NCBI GenBank assembly: GCA_035566895.1
Contig: DATMQA010000140.1
Location: forward strand, 1 to 7,272
Length of the DNA: 7,272 nt
DNA from: DATMQA01 sp035566895
Lineage (GTDB): Bacteria; Verrucomicrobiota; Verrucomicrobiia; Limisphaerales; UBA8199
Direction of reading: 5' to 3'
Position numbers and translations under genes: made by a program. Below, piece by piece: positions 1-6,221 of this stretch (its first letter is position 1; the number at the start of each line of letters is the position of its first letter). Below the pieces are notes generated by a model that was given only the letters and a program-made list of their open reading frames with translations, searched no databases and was not told where the DNA came from.

Positions 1-188
<188 letters not shown>

Positions 189-307
189 GGGATCCATTTT
201 TGATTTCAGTTGGGGGAAGTCCGGGGCAAAAAGTTTACCGTTTCTTTGCCGATTTGAGCGGTGATTGGAATTTGGAAAAGCGTCTTGACCTTTAGTTACT
301 GCGGTTA

Positions 308-337
308 GGTCCGGATTGGTCCGGATTGGTCCGGATT
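308..337. repeat. three perfect 10-bp direct repeats GGTCCGGATT
   Basis: GGTCCGGATT occurs three times head to tail at 308, 318 and 328, immediately before the 21-bp array. The unit shares GGTCC with the heptamer array at 1-188 but has a different period. Confidence 0.95.
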
Positions 338-343
338 GGGCAT

Positions 344-470
344 GAGCAAATAAAGGTTTGGCGTGAGTGAATAAAGGTTGGGGAGGAGTAAGTAAAGGTC
401 AGGGCTTGAGCTGCTAAAGGTTGGGCCGGACTAAATAAAGGTCGGGCGCGAGTAATTAAAGGTTTGGCGG
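344..470. repeat. six-copy 21-bp tandem array with conserved TAAAGGT core
   Basis: Units begin at 344, 365, 386, 408, 429 and 450, each roughly GAGTAAATAAAGGTTGGGCG. The TAAAGGT core is present in all six, while the bases between cores vary. Five units are 21 bp and one is 22 bp, so the cores fall on the same face of the DNA helix (two turns). The conserved-core, variable-spacer pattern resembles protein-binding iterons. No replication or partition gene is nearby, so the function is unknown. Confidence 0.85.
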
Positions 471-485
471 ATTGCACGGATTGCA

Positions 486-513
486 TTTTTGATTTTTGAT
501 TTTTGATTTTTGA
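486..513. repeat. four perfect TTTTTGA heptamers
   Basis: TTTTTGA is repeated exactly four times, directly after ATTGCACGGATTGCA. A single related copy (TTTTTGATTT) occurs near 197. This is a slippage-prone, T-rich heptamer distinct from the GTCCACA family. Confidence 0.95.
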
Positions 514-904
514 TTGAACGGCGCGAGTTCGGCGAGTTCCGGTTGAGTGCCTATTCACATTCCCCTTACCCACAGCCCTCTTCCAAAGGGAGCGGGGAAG
601 CCCACGGCCCGGCAAGGGTTGTGGCAACGTTTGGTTTTGAAGGGTTGCCAGGGTTGCCAGAAGGGTGGTGGGATTTTTTTCTTGTAGTGAGGTGGTGTAC
701 AGGGGTTGACACGTTGACAACCTGCTGTTTACCGAGTGATTGTGCGTTTCAGGGCTTGCCAAGGGGTGATCCTGAGGGTTGACAGGCGTCGCCGAATGAG
801 AAACCGCTAATCTTTGGCTGCCGGACAATGGGCCAAACGGGTAGGGTGGAGGGCCGCGCCGTCCCGCCTGGCGGCGGTGGTGGATTCATGCGAAAAAAGT
901 TTTT

Positions 905-942
905 GGTTACCAACGGTTACCAGGGGTTACCAGCGGTTACCA
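905..942. repeat. four GGTTACCA repeats at exact 10-bp period
   Basis: GGTTACCA starts at 905, 915, 925 and 935, separated by two variable bases (AC, GG, GC). A further GGTTACC follows at about 956. The octamer is near-palindromic and the spacing is one helical turn, so all copies face the same side. It could be a phased binding array or simple microsatellite growth. Confidence 0.9.
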
Positions 943-1058
943 AAACGGGGGGGTGGGTTACCGGAGGGAACGGTCTTGGGTAGCAAACGAACCGAACTGT
1001 GAGCGGGATTGATGGGTTGTTTGGACCGGAAATGTTTTGCGCGCAGGGGTGTATTTTA

Positions 1059-1163
1059 GGCGTACCAGTCGTGCCAAGCCCACGTTTACCGATGTTTTTT
1101 GAATTTTTAGCCGTACCGCAGGCGTACCGGAGGCGTGCCAAGCTCGTATTTACCGAGGTTTTT
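1059..1163. repeat. imperfect 42-bp direct repeat
   Basis: The segment 1059-1100 is repeated in diverged form at 1121-1163. Both read GGCGTACC, then CGTGCCAAGC, then a TTTACCGA(T/G)G element followed by a T-run. The two copies differ by several substitutions and one or two small indels, suggesting an older duplication than the perfect arrays. No coding sequence is associated with it. Confidence 0.7.
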
Positions 1164-1180
1164 GTCGTCCCAATGGGCAA

Positions 1181-1212
1181 GTGACGGGTGACAAGGGGAG
1201 GTGACGGGTGAC
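1181..1212. repeat. duplicated GTGACGGGTGAC, 20 bp apart
   Basis: The 12-bp GTGACGGGTGAC occurs at 1181-1192 and 1201-1212, with AAGGGGAG between. Each copy itself contains two GTGAC half-units. The 20-bp offset again equals two helical turns. Confidence 0.85.
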
Positions 1213-1629
1213 GCGTTTCTTTCGAACTTATCCGCGAATACCCGCTGTTACCCGCCGTTAGCCGCTGGACGCTGCTGCTGGTCCCCTCTGCCGCCGGAGG
1301 GAGGTCCTGCCGGGAATCGGCGGGAAAGGGGAATAAGGGGGTTTTTCATGATTTCTCGATATTGGCGGTGCCGACTGGCGGCGTGGCCGCTTTTGTTCCT
1401 GGGTTGATGGTTGTTTCGGGAGCGACGCAGCAGCAAAAAAGCATCGTGCCTCTATATATTAAGGCATCGAGATCTTCGCGATTGAGCACTTTTGTTGAAA
1501 ATTTCACTCGGGCGAATTCTGAGAATAAGGAGACCTGCTGGTTCGCAGGCAGCCAGAGGACCTTACGCTGCGTCGGTCGGCGTGGATTATGCTGTCTTTT
1601 TTGTGAGATTCAGAAAGGGAACCTTTGTT

Positions 1630-1829
1630 ATGGCCGGAAAAGACGTATTGGCCGCGGGAGCGAGCCAGGGGCTGGAGCCGAAACGGGCGGTCAGAGTTGA
1701 CCTGGACGGGTGATTTCGCAGTGCCAGCGCGAATGGGAAAGAGCGGCGGTCGAGTTGCTCTATGGACATCGGGTGATCATACAAGTCCAGCAGCTCGTCC
1801 GGGGCCTGCTCCATCGCCACATATGCTGA
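1630..1829 (+). other. two tiny overlapping reading frames, doubtful
   Basis: An ATG at 1630, 8 bases after AAAGGGAACC, opens a 27-codon frame ending in TGA at 1711-1713. A GTG at 1710 overlaps that stop (GTGA) and opens a 39-codon frame ending at 1829. The second translation looks protein-like (REWERAAVELLYGHRV, then VQQLVRGLL), with alternating hydrophobic and charged residues. The arrangement could be a small translationally coupled pair or the remnant of a decayed longer gene joined by a frameshift. I recognise no family, and chance is quite possible in GC-rich DNA. Confidence 0.15.
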
Positions 1830-1841
1830 TAGGAGGAGGCA

Positions 1842-1888
1842 ACCGGGACCGAGCGCGTCATTTCTACGGTCTGACCCACGGTCCCGGT
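1842..1888 (-). terminator. 10-bp inverted repeat past intI stop, possible terminator
   Basis: ACCGGGACCG at 1842-1851 is the exact reverse complement of CGGTCCCGGT at 1879-1888, with a 27-base spacer. It starts 18 bases beyond the intI stop codon on the minus strand, where a transcription terminator would be expected. No U-tract follows on either strand, so intrinsic termination is uncertain. It could equally be a protein-binding inverted repeat. Confidence 0.3.
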
Positions 1889-1906
1889 CTGGATGGGCGG
1901 GCCCGA

Positions 1907-3295
1907 TCACTGACTTGTGGGAGCGGGCGGAGAGTCCAGCGGGCTCTGGACGTTTTTGAGGGTCAGGGTCGGGACGGTCTGGAGGTAGATCATGGTGGTT
2001 TTGATGTCGCTATGCCCCAGGAGACGCTGAATGGTCTGGAGGTCGTAGCCGGCGAGCAGGAGGTGGCTGGCGAAAGTATGGCGAAACGTATGCGGGGAGA
2101 CGCGTTTGGGGATGCCGGCCCGGGCGGCGGCGTCCTTGACGGCGCCCTGGACATGAGATTCGTGGAGGTGATAGCGGCGCATTTCCCGAGAATGCGGGAC
2201 GAACGTGAGATCGAAAGCCGGGAAGAACCATTGCCAGATGTACTCGCGCGCGGCGTTTCTGTATTTCTTTTCGAGCTGTCGGGGCAGGAAGACGCCGGCG
2301 TAGCCGGCAGCGAGGTCCTGCTCGTGTCGGCAGCGAACGGTGTCCAGTTGCTCGCGAATCTCAGGGAGGGCGCGGGCCGGCAAAGGAACCGTGCGGTCTT
2401 TCTGGCCCTTGCCGTCGTGGACGGTGACGAGCATGGCATCGAGGTTAAAGCAGTGGATGCGAAGGTTGACGCACTCAGCGAGGCGGAGGCCGCAGCCATA
2501 GAGCAGGAGGACGACGAGGCGGTAGGGTGGCTGGAGTTTGCCGAGGACAGCCTCGACTTCAGAACGAGACAAGACTACCGGCACATAGCGGTGGCGTTTA
2601 GCGCGAACAACGCCGTCCACTTTGCCGAATTCGCGGCCCAGGACGTGGCGGAAGAAGAAAAGGAGGGCGTTGAACGCCTGGTTTTGGGAGGAGGCGGAGA
2701 CGCCGTGCCGGACCGCCAGGGCGGAGAGGAAACCGCGGACTTCCTGGGTATCGAGTTCGCAAGTAGGGCGGCTGCGAACGAAGGCTTGGAACTTGCTGAT
2801 CCAAACGCGGTACGATTCCAGGGTTCTGCTTGAGTAATTCCGGAGTCTGATGGCGCCTTCGAGGTCGCCGTATTCGCGCTCCCAGGAGGCGTGGGTGCGA
2901 GTGGCGCCAGCCTCGGCAGTTAGGTCGTGAGCCGTGATAACCTCCGCTGGGGCGGCAAGGCTCTGGAGCTGAGGCTGGCTGGGCGTCGGCAGCGTAGTCG
3001 GGGTTGCTGCTGGAGAGGTTAGGTTTAAGGGTTTAGGCTTGAGGAAGAGCTTGACGGCAGCAGCGGCGTGATGCCGCTGGTCGACAGATTGGTTTATAGC
3101 GGCCAGTTTGGTAAGGAACGGGCCGAGGCTGGTAGAGGCCGCTGGGGAATAACCGAACTTCTGGCAAAAGTAGCAATAGAGCCGGGCCCATTTGTGATAT
3201 TGAGACTGGTGCGGTGGCGGAACTCGTGCCTGATTGAGACGTTGCTCAAATTCTGCCACTGCTGGTGCGGAGAGATAGTGCATAGAAACGCGCAT
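1907..3295 (-). CDS. intI: integron integrase IntI with extended N-terminus
   Basis: This is a site-specific tyrosine recombinase that inserts and excises cassettes by attI x attC and attC x attC exchange, acting on the folded bottom strand of attC. Catalytic residues are visible: R271 in GCGLRLAE, K296 in DGKGQKDR, H402 and R405 in HTFRH, H428 in LLGHSD, and nucleophile Y437 in TTMIYLQ. The IntI-specific insertion is present at about 343-390 (YRNAAREYIWQWFFPAF, then RRYHLHESHVQGAVKDAA), and the C-terminus carries the typical SPLD motif. These separate it from XerC/D and phage integrases. The protein is 462 aa against roughly 320-340 for classical IntI. The excess is N-terminal: residues 1-90 look like a second SAM-like DNA-binding fold, followed by a Pro/Thr/Ala-rich linker (90-130) before the ordinary core-binding domain (about 140-230). 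The ATG at 3295 sits at the end of a hairpin leader, and an in-frame ATG at codon 5 is an alternative start. No frameshift or missing residue is seen, so the enzyme should be active. Confidence 0.95.
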   Translation of the reverse strand: MRVSMHYLSAPAVAEFEQRLNQARVPPPHQSQYHKWARLYCYFCQKFGYSPAASTSLGPFLTKLAAINQSVDQRHHAAAAVKLFLKPKPLNLTSPAATPTTLPTPSQPQLQSLAAPAEVITAHDLTAEAGATRTHASWEREYGDLEGAIRLRNYSSRTLESYRVWISKFQAFVRSRPTCELDTQEVRGFLSALAVRHGVSASSQNQAFNALLFFFRHVLGREFGKVDGVVRAKRHRYVPVVLSRSEVEAVLGKLQPPYRLVVLLLYGCGLRLAECVNLRIHCFNLDAMLVTVHDGKGQKDRTVPLPARALPEIREQLDTVRCRHEQDLAAGYAGVFLPRQLEKKYRNAAREYIWQWFFPAFDLTFVPHSREMRRYHLHESHVQGAVKDAAARAGIPKRVSPHTFRHTFASHLLLAGYDLQTIQRLLGHSDIKTTMIYLQTVPTLTLKNVQSPLDSPPAPTSQ

Positions 3296-3321
3296 GGGCA
3301 GACCGCTGCCCGTTAGGGCAG
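3296..3321 (-). promoter_or_regulatory. two mutually exclusive hairpins abutting the intI start codon
   Basis: Read on the minus strand, the bases just before the intI ATG are CTGCCC, TAAC, GGGCAG, CGGT, CTGCCC. The middle GGGCAG can pair perfectly with either flanking CTGCCC, giving two competing 6-bp stem-loops with 4-base loops. One ends at the base before the start codon and would block ribosome entry; the other leaves the start free. No Shine-Dalgarno-like purine run is present outside the stems. This looks like a switchable translation block, but that role is inferred from sequence alone. Confidence 0.5.
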
Positions 3322-3331
3322 ATGCTTATGC

Positions 3332-3361
3332 ATTGTGGCACAGTGTGTTAGAAAAAGTCAA
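3332..3361 (-). promoter_or_regulatory. candidate intI promoter
   Basis: On the minus strand TTGACT (3361-3356) is followed after 18 bases by CACAAT (3337-3332), a fair -35/-10 pair for a sigma-70-type promoter. Transcription would start near 3325, giving a leader of about 30 bases made almost entirely of the alternating hairpins. An overlapping TTGACG lies just upstream. No LexA box of the proteobacterial type was recognised. Confidence 0.35.
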
Positions 3362-3439
3362 CGTCAAACGGAACAATTCGCTTTACAATGGCATCTGGTG
3401 GGTTTAGCGTGATCCCATGAAAGGGAAGCCGTCACCTGC

Positions 3440-3508
3440 CGGGATGGTTTATTGGTTTATCCACCCAAAACGGGGTGATAAACAGATCTGTCTACTCACT
3501 TGTTAGGG
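3440..3508 (+). other. attI: attI recombination site (left limit approximate)
   Basis: GTTAGGG at 3502-3508 fits the simple-site core (GTTRRRY, last base divergent), and cassette 1 joins here, so the crossover is 3502/3503. Upstream come tandem GGTTTAT units (3447-3460), a bulged hairpin and a 10-bp palindrome. A second GTTAGGG lies at 3312-3318 in the intI leader. The cassette promoter Pc should lie in or before this segment reading rightward. The best box seen is TACAAT at 3384-3389, but it lacks a good -35, so I do not place Pc. Confidence 0.65.
3455..3491. repeat. bulged hairpin and palindrome inside attI
   Basis: GTTTATC (3455-3461) pairs with GATAAAC (3477-3483), and after one unpaired C (3462) ACCC (3463-3466) pairs with GGGT (3473-3476). 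This gives an 11-bp stem with a 6-base loop. Its right arm overlaps a perfect 10-bp palindrome, ACAGATCTGT (3482-3491). Both lie within 50 bases of the crossover. They may bind IntI or a regulator, or may act in transcription; the sequence does not decide. Confidence 0.6.
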
Positions 3509-3520
3509 TTTTTCGCCCGC

Positions 3521-4179
3521 ATGTTTTATTACCGACCGCCAAAAGGAAACAGTTACGGGCATGCCCTAAGACCTTCGGACCCACCGAGAGCTTGGCCGGT
3601 CCTGAAAGGCTTTCTTGACGGTTTCTTCGAACCAGCACCGCCGGAATCAATCGAACTTGAGGTGTGCCCGGACTTCTGGTCCGGCAGTCAGGACAACGCC
3701 GAAGAATGCAAGAAGAGAGCTTCCGCAGCTTTCGGGGGACCAGCCGGGAGACGGCTGTGGCGATTTGCAGGGAGGAACACCAGCAAGTAGTTGATTTCGT
3801 GATAGCGGGATATCCCTGGCCCGGAGGTTCCACCTCGCCATTGTCACTTTCCTTCAACTATACCCTCCGTTGGAAATCCGGTGTGCTTCCGAAGGAGGTT
3901 TGGCTGGAACCGTATGGGCCAGGAGGCATCCACCGTACTTCCAGCTTAATAGTCTACCTGCAAAACAGATGTGTCGCTTCAACCTCGTTTCTCATCCCAA
4001 TTCCGGTTGATGACGCAGGTGCTTTTGGTTTCCTGAGGGCATTCGGCAAAGCAGCGCCATTCAGGATGAAGCCCAAGCACTTTAGGTTGGCTGATCCCGC
4101 TTGGCGCCGCGGTATGTTCCGCAAACCAGACACGGTTATGACAGCCAGAATCGAGGAATCATTGAATGAAAAACCCTAA
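3521..4179 (+). CDS. cassette 1 hypothetical protein, apparent frameshift
   Basis: No family recognised. From ATG 3521 (18 bases past the crossover) a good frame encodes MFYYRPPKGNSYGHALRPSD and onward to about residue 71, then meets a stop at 3788-3790 after a poor Arg-rich tail. A second frame, shifted by -1, continues convincingly from about 3739 (TSRETAVAICREEHQQVVDF and onward) to TAA at 4177-4179. The switch falls at a run of five G (3734-3738); one more G would give a single 219-aa protein. The stop codon lies inside the R'' core of attC1 (CCCTAAC), typical for an intact cassette. The C-terminal half is beta-rich and Pro/Gly-containing, with no signal peptide or membrane segment. It may be a real decayed gene, a base missing from the assembly, or programmed slippage. 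If the frame is not restored, 3664 or 3706 could start a shorter product. Confidence 0.6.
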
Positions 4180-4266
4180 CCAGATCACTTCACTCGACGC
4201 CGCGTTGACGCTTTGGTTTCATGTTGTAGCTCACTCGCGCGGCGCGAGTGAGTTCGGTCGTTCGGC
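4174..4266 (+). other. attC: attC1 recombination site (93 bp)
   Basis: R'' is CCCTAAC (4174-4180) and R' is GTTCGGC (4260-4266), with the crossover at 4260/4261. The inner arms CACTCGACGCCGCG (4191-4204) and CGCGGCGCGAGTG (4238-4250) are complementary with a single extra base, typical of the extrahelical bases that orient attC recombination. It ends cassette 1 (3503-4260). Confidence 0.88.
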
Positions 4267-4268
4267 GT

Positions 4269-4808
4269 ATGCATGCGTATGACTCCCCAGAGGGCAGGGC
4301 GAATGTCGCCGCCATCGAATCAAAGCTCAAAGAACTTGATGCGGTCTTCCGGCAGTTCTGCTCGCGAGAGGGCTACACATTTAGCGCGATGGTGGATCTT
4401 TGGCCTCGACGTCTGGTGTGGCGCCGACAGGAGATTGACCGGTGCATGGACCTCACGATGACGATCGGGATGGTTGGCGTCCAAGACGTCCTGGATCGCG
4501 GTTTTTATCCAGAGCTACCGTGGTCACTTTGTGCGAGTGGATCACTTCCACCTGGGACAGATCCAGATATTCACATCCTCTCACGGCCAGTACTCGAACA
4601 GGTGCCGTTCTCAGAGGTGGCATCGACCCTCGCCGAAAGCCTTGAGCGCGGGCTCCAGATCCTGAATTCTATGACGAAGAGCGAGATACTCACCCGAGGA
4701 GAGAAGTGCGGGCGCCGCCGCGCCGAACCTGGCGCTTCACCGAATGGCGGCCCCGCGACGTCTCCTGGCAATTCGGGAGCGGCAGAGAGGCCGCCATCGG
4801 TGAGCTGA
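4269..4808 (+). CDS. cassette 2 hypothetical protein
   Basis: A soluble-looking protein of 179 aa of no recognised family. Residues 10-35 are helical and charged (ANVAAIESKLKELDAVFRQF), residues 36-60 contain Trp/Arg-rich MVDLWPRRLVWRRQEIDRC, and residues 113-140 form a probable amphipathic helix. The ATG at 4269 is 8 bases past the crossover, and the longer frame from 4248 would start inside attC1, so it was not chosen. There is no Shine-Dalgarno sequence. The odd feature is the end: no stop occurs before attC2, and residues from about 152 (Pro/Gly/Ser-rich) are encoded by the attC hairpin itself, with TGA at 4806-4808, three bases before the crossover. Either the tail is simply read-through sequence or the original stop was lost by mutation. 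Confidence 0.7.
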   Translation: MHAYDSPEGRANVAAIESKLKELDAVFRQFCSREGYTFSAMVDLWPRRLVWRRQEIDRCMDLTMTIGMVGVQDVLDRGFYPELPWSLCASGSLPPGTDPDIHILSRPVLEQVPFSEVASTLAESLERGLQILNSMTKSEILTRGEKCGRRRAEPGASPNGGPATSPGNSGAAERPPSVS

Positions 4809-4817
4809 GCGTTGGGC
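4722..4817 (+). other. attC: attC2 recombination site (96 bp)
   Basis: R'' is GCCGAAC (4722-4728) and R' is GTTGGGC (4811-4817), with the crossover at 4811/4812. The inner arms CTTCACCGAATGGCGGCC and GGCCGCCATCGGTGAG pair with single-base bulges. The whole site up to 4808 is also coding for the tail of cassette 2. Confidence 0.88.
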
Positions 4818-4826
4818 TGCACACTT

Positions 4827-5294
4827 ATGAGCTTTCAATTCCGACGTGCCTTGGCTCTGACGGTGGCGATGGCGGCGGCAGGCTTCGGCTGTTCGCATGC
4901 CCGTCGTGATGAGGTCGCCGTCATCAGGCAGAGGGTAGATGCCAAAAAGGTGCAAGCGTGGGCGAAACAGATCCTCAAGGAATATCCTGATCGAGCTGAG
5001 CTTTTCGCATATTTCCCCGGCATCCACACAGACCCGACAATGGTGATCCTCTCTAACCCGCCCGCGATCCTACGGGATATGGGCATCCTGGGGCGCATGG
5101 GGCCGAGCATTCACGTGTCACCCGCTGGTATGACTAGCAACCGTTGTGTTTCCTTGCTTTATGCCGAGAGCTTCGGCTTCGGTGGCGATGGCCACATCAT
5201 CGAGGCGGGCGACGAAACCTATAGGCAAGCCACGAACGCCCAGTGCGTCGAGTGGATTCCGGGAGTTTACTACCGCTACGTTCACTCGCCATGA
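4827..5294 (+). CDS. cassette 3 exported protein, probable lipoprotein
   Basis: A 155-aa protein beginning with a signal-peptide pattern: MSFQFRR, a hydrophobic stretch (ALALTVAMAAAGF, 8-20), then C22 in GFGC. The box before the cysteine is not canonical, so it may be an anchored lipoprotein or a secreted protein cut nearby. The mature part has a helix with QAWAKQILKEYP (43-54) and a beta-rich C-terminus with AESFGFGGDGHIIEAG (113-128). A short helix about AWA, then a Gly-rich FGF/GH motif, reminds me of small hypothetical lipoproteins common in Verrucomicrobiota cassettes; this is memory, not a search. ATG 4827 lies 15 bases past the crossover; the TTG at 4812 is in frame but belongs to the core site. 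The stop lies 7 bases before attC3. Confidence 0.8.
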   Translation: MSFQFRRALALTVAMAAAGFGCSHARRDEVAVIRQRVDAKKVQAWAKQILKEYPDRAELFAYFPGIHTDPTMVILSNPPAILRDMGILGRMGPSIHVSPAGMTSNRCVSLLYAESFGFGGDGHIIEAGDETYRQATNAQCVEWIPGVYYRYVHSP

Positions 5295-5301
5295 ACAACA
5301 C

Positions 5302-5427
5302 ACCCAACCAGGCGCCTGCACCTAACCGCCGCCCGCACTTTCCGCTCGGCGGTTTGGGAAAGTTCGATTATCGTGTTTACGCTCCACCTGGCTGCCCGGC
5401 GGCGGCAGGTGAGGCGCAACGTTCGGC
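5302..5427 (+). other. attC: attC3 recombination site (126 bp)
   Basis: R'' is ACCCAAC (5302-5308) and R' is GTTCGGC (5421-5427), with the crossover at 5421/5422. Outer arms beginning GCGCCTGCACCT pair with AGGTGAGGCGC, and the stem continues through CCGCCGCC/GGCGGCGG. An inner AACCGCCG/CGGCGGTT pair can form a competing hairpin. It is about 89% identical to attC7 over its full length with no gaps. Confidence 0.9.
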
Positions 5428-5435
5428 ACGGACAT

Positions 5436-5717
5436 ATGCCCACGCCAGTTAAATCCATCCGGGACATCAAGCCAGGGGACCTGTTTGAGGACTGCGCCTT
5501 CCACCCCTGCCTTTGCATTGCCGCTGGCCGAGGGGACGATGATGAAGTCGAAGGGATTTCACTGGTTGATGGGAGCAGTCCACGTTGTTGTTCGGCAGAC
5601 CACTGCGGGTTGCGGTTGCTCACGCTAGAGGAAGCGGTTCACTGGAAGTTCCACGGGCCGAGGGACGAAGTGCTTCCGCCCGAGAGCAGATGGTGGGAGA
5701 ATGGAAAAGGCAAATGA
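5436..5717 (+). CDS. cassette 4 small cysteine-rich protein
   Basis: A 93-aa soluble protein of unknown function. It starts MPTPVKSIRDIKPGDLFEDC, and the IKPGDLF pattern looks like the first strand of a small beta-barrel. Cysteines occur in two groups, C20/C25/C27 (CAFHPCLC) and C51/C52/C57 (CCSADHC), with H23 and H56 nearby, so metal binding or disulfides are possible but unproven. The C-terminal third (LTLEEAVHWKFHGPRDE) is probably helical. ATG 5436 is 14 bases past the crossover. An in-frame GTG at 5373 was rejected because it lies inside attC3. The stop is 4 bases before attC4, leaving almost no untranslated DNA in the cassette. Confidence 0.82.
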   Translation: MPTPVKSIRDIKPGDLFEDCAFHPCLCIAAGRGDDDEVEGISLVDGSSPRCCSADHCGLRLLTLEEAVHWKFHGPRDEVLPPESRWWENGKGK

Positions 5718-5721
5718 AGAT

Positions 5722-5814
5722 GCCGAACCCGGCTCATGCACTGGACGGCGGGATTCCGTCTCTGTCACGTAGCGGACGTCACTGGCCCGCCGCCAGTGAT
5801 GTGGATCGTTGGCA
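5722..5814 (+). other. attC: attC4 recombination site (93 bp)
   Basis: R'' is GCCGAAC (5722-5728) and R' is GTTGGCA (5808-5814), the latter divergent from GTTRRRY at its last two bases. The inner arms CACTGGACGGCGGG and CCCGCCGCCAGTG pair with one extra base. The crossover is at 5808/5809. Confidence 0.82.
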
Positions 5815-5820
5815 ACTTCT

Positions 5821-6126
5821 ATGATCCGAGTAATCGACAGCATTACGTTCGACAAACATGCGCTTTATAGCGACCCAAATTTTTCGGAGAAGGTCGGCCC
5901 TGGACTTCTTGTGACCACTGATGTTAAACAGAGCCTTGACGCAGAAGGGAAACCATCATTCTTGGTTGAGCCGGGCACCACGGTTAGAATTCACCGCCCA
6001 GATGGCAGCGTGATTGATCGCACGGTGGCTGGCGTCGAGATTTGGCGAGAGCAGGTTGGGTTATTCTTCCCGAACGTGGAGCAGCATGAGATTCCCGTAT
6101 CATCAGAGATTGAGATGTTGGCCTAA
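5821..6126 (+). CDS. cassette 5 beta-rich protein, possibly EF-Tu domain 2-like
   Basis: A 101-aa protein without signal or membrane segments. Short alternating hydrophobic strands dominate. The part TTVRIHRPDGSVIDRTVAGV followed by EIWREQVGLFFPNVEQHEIP (53-92) resembles the order of strands in the beta-barrel second domain of translation GTPases (a xGVExxxIPxGxEI-type ending). This is a recollection-based similarity with no GTPase domain present, so any function is unknown. ATG 5821 lies 12 bases past the crossover; TTG 5809 is in frame but is the core site itself. The TAA stop (6124-6126) is embedded in the R'' core GCCTAAC, so the gene and attC5 share bases. No Shine-Dalgarno sequence. Confidence 0.8.
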   Translation: MIRVIDSITFDKHALYSDPNFSEKVGPGLLVTTDVKQSLDAEGKPSFLVEPGTTVRIHRPDGSVIDRTVAGVEIWREQVGLFFPNVEQHEIPVSSEIEMLA

Positions 6127-6213
6127 CAATCCGGCTGCAGGCAAGGCCGGGATAGCGCCCCTGTTGCAAGTTAAACACCATTGCTCCGGCCTGCCTGAGC
6201 CGGTCCGTTCGCC
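6121..6213 (+). other. attC: attC5 recombination site (93 bp)
   Basis: R'' is GCCTAAC (6121-6127) and R' is GTTCGCC (6207-6213), with the crossover at 6207/6208. CCGGCTGCAGGCAAGGCCGG pairs with CCGGCCTGCCTGAGCCGG with two unpaired bases on the left arm. Confidence 0.87.
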
Positions 6214-6221
6214 GTGACACT

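Noticed and set aside
292..828. 178-codon minus-strand frame
   Set aside because: Its translation is largely that of the tandem arrays, it lacks a domain, and it reflects absence of stops in repetitive DNA.
1510..1620. Possible riboswitch or structured RNA before the small frames (CCTGC/GCAGG stem, T-run at 1595-1600)
   Set aside because: Only one short stem could be traced and it matches no riboswitch consensus I know.
1587..1910. 107-codon minus-strand frame whose GTG start overlaps the intI stop (GTGA)
   Set aside because: Coupled placement is suggestive, but the product is Pro/Arg/Ser-rich, spans the 10-bp inverted repeat and opposes the plus-strand small frames. No family recognised.
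1990..2499. 169-codon minus-strand frame within intI
   Set aside because: Alternate-frame shadow of intI with low-complexity Ser/Ala/Pro composition.
1625..2833. 402-codon plus-strand frame opposite intI
   Set aside because: It is the antisense shadow of the integrase gene; the minus strand has all catalytic motifs and the plus translation has none.
3382..3410. Cassette promoter Pc with TTTACA as -35 and TAGCGT as -10, or TACAAT at 3384-3389 as -10
   Set aside because: Each option has one weak or missing box, so no promoter could be placed responsibly.
5373..5435. Upstream in-frame extension of cassette 4 from a GTG at 5373
   Set aside because: It lies inside attC3; the ATG at 5436 has the same distance from the crossover as the other cassette starts.
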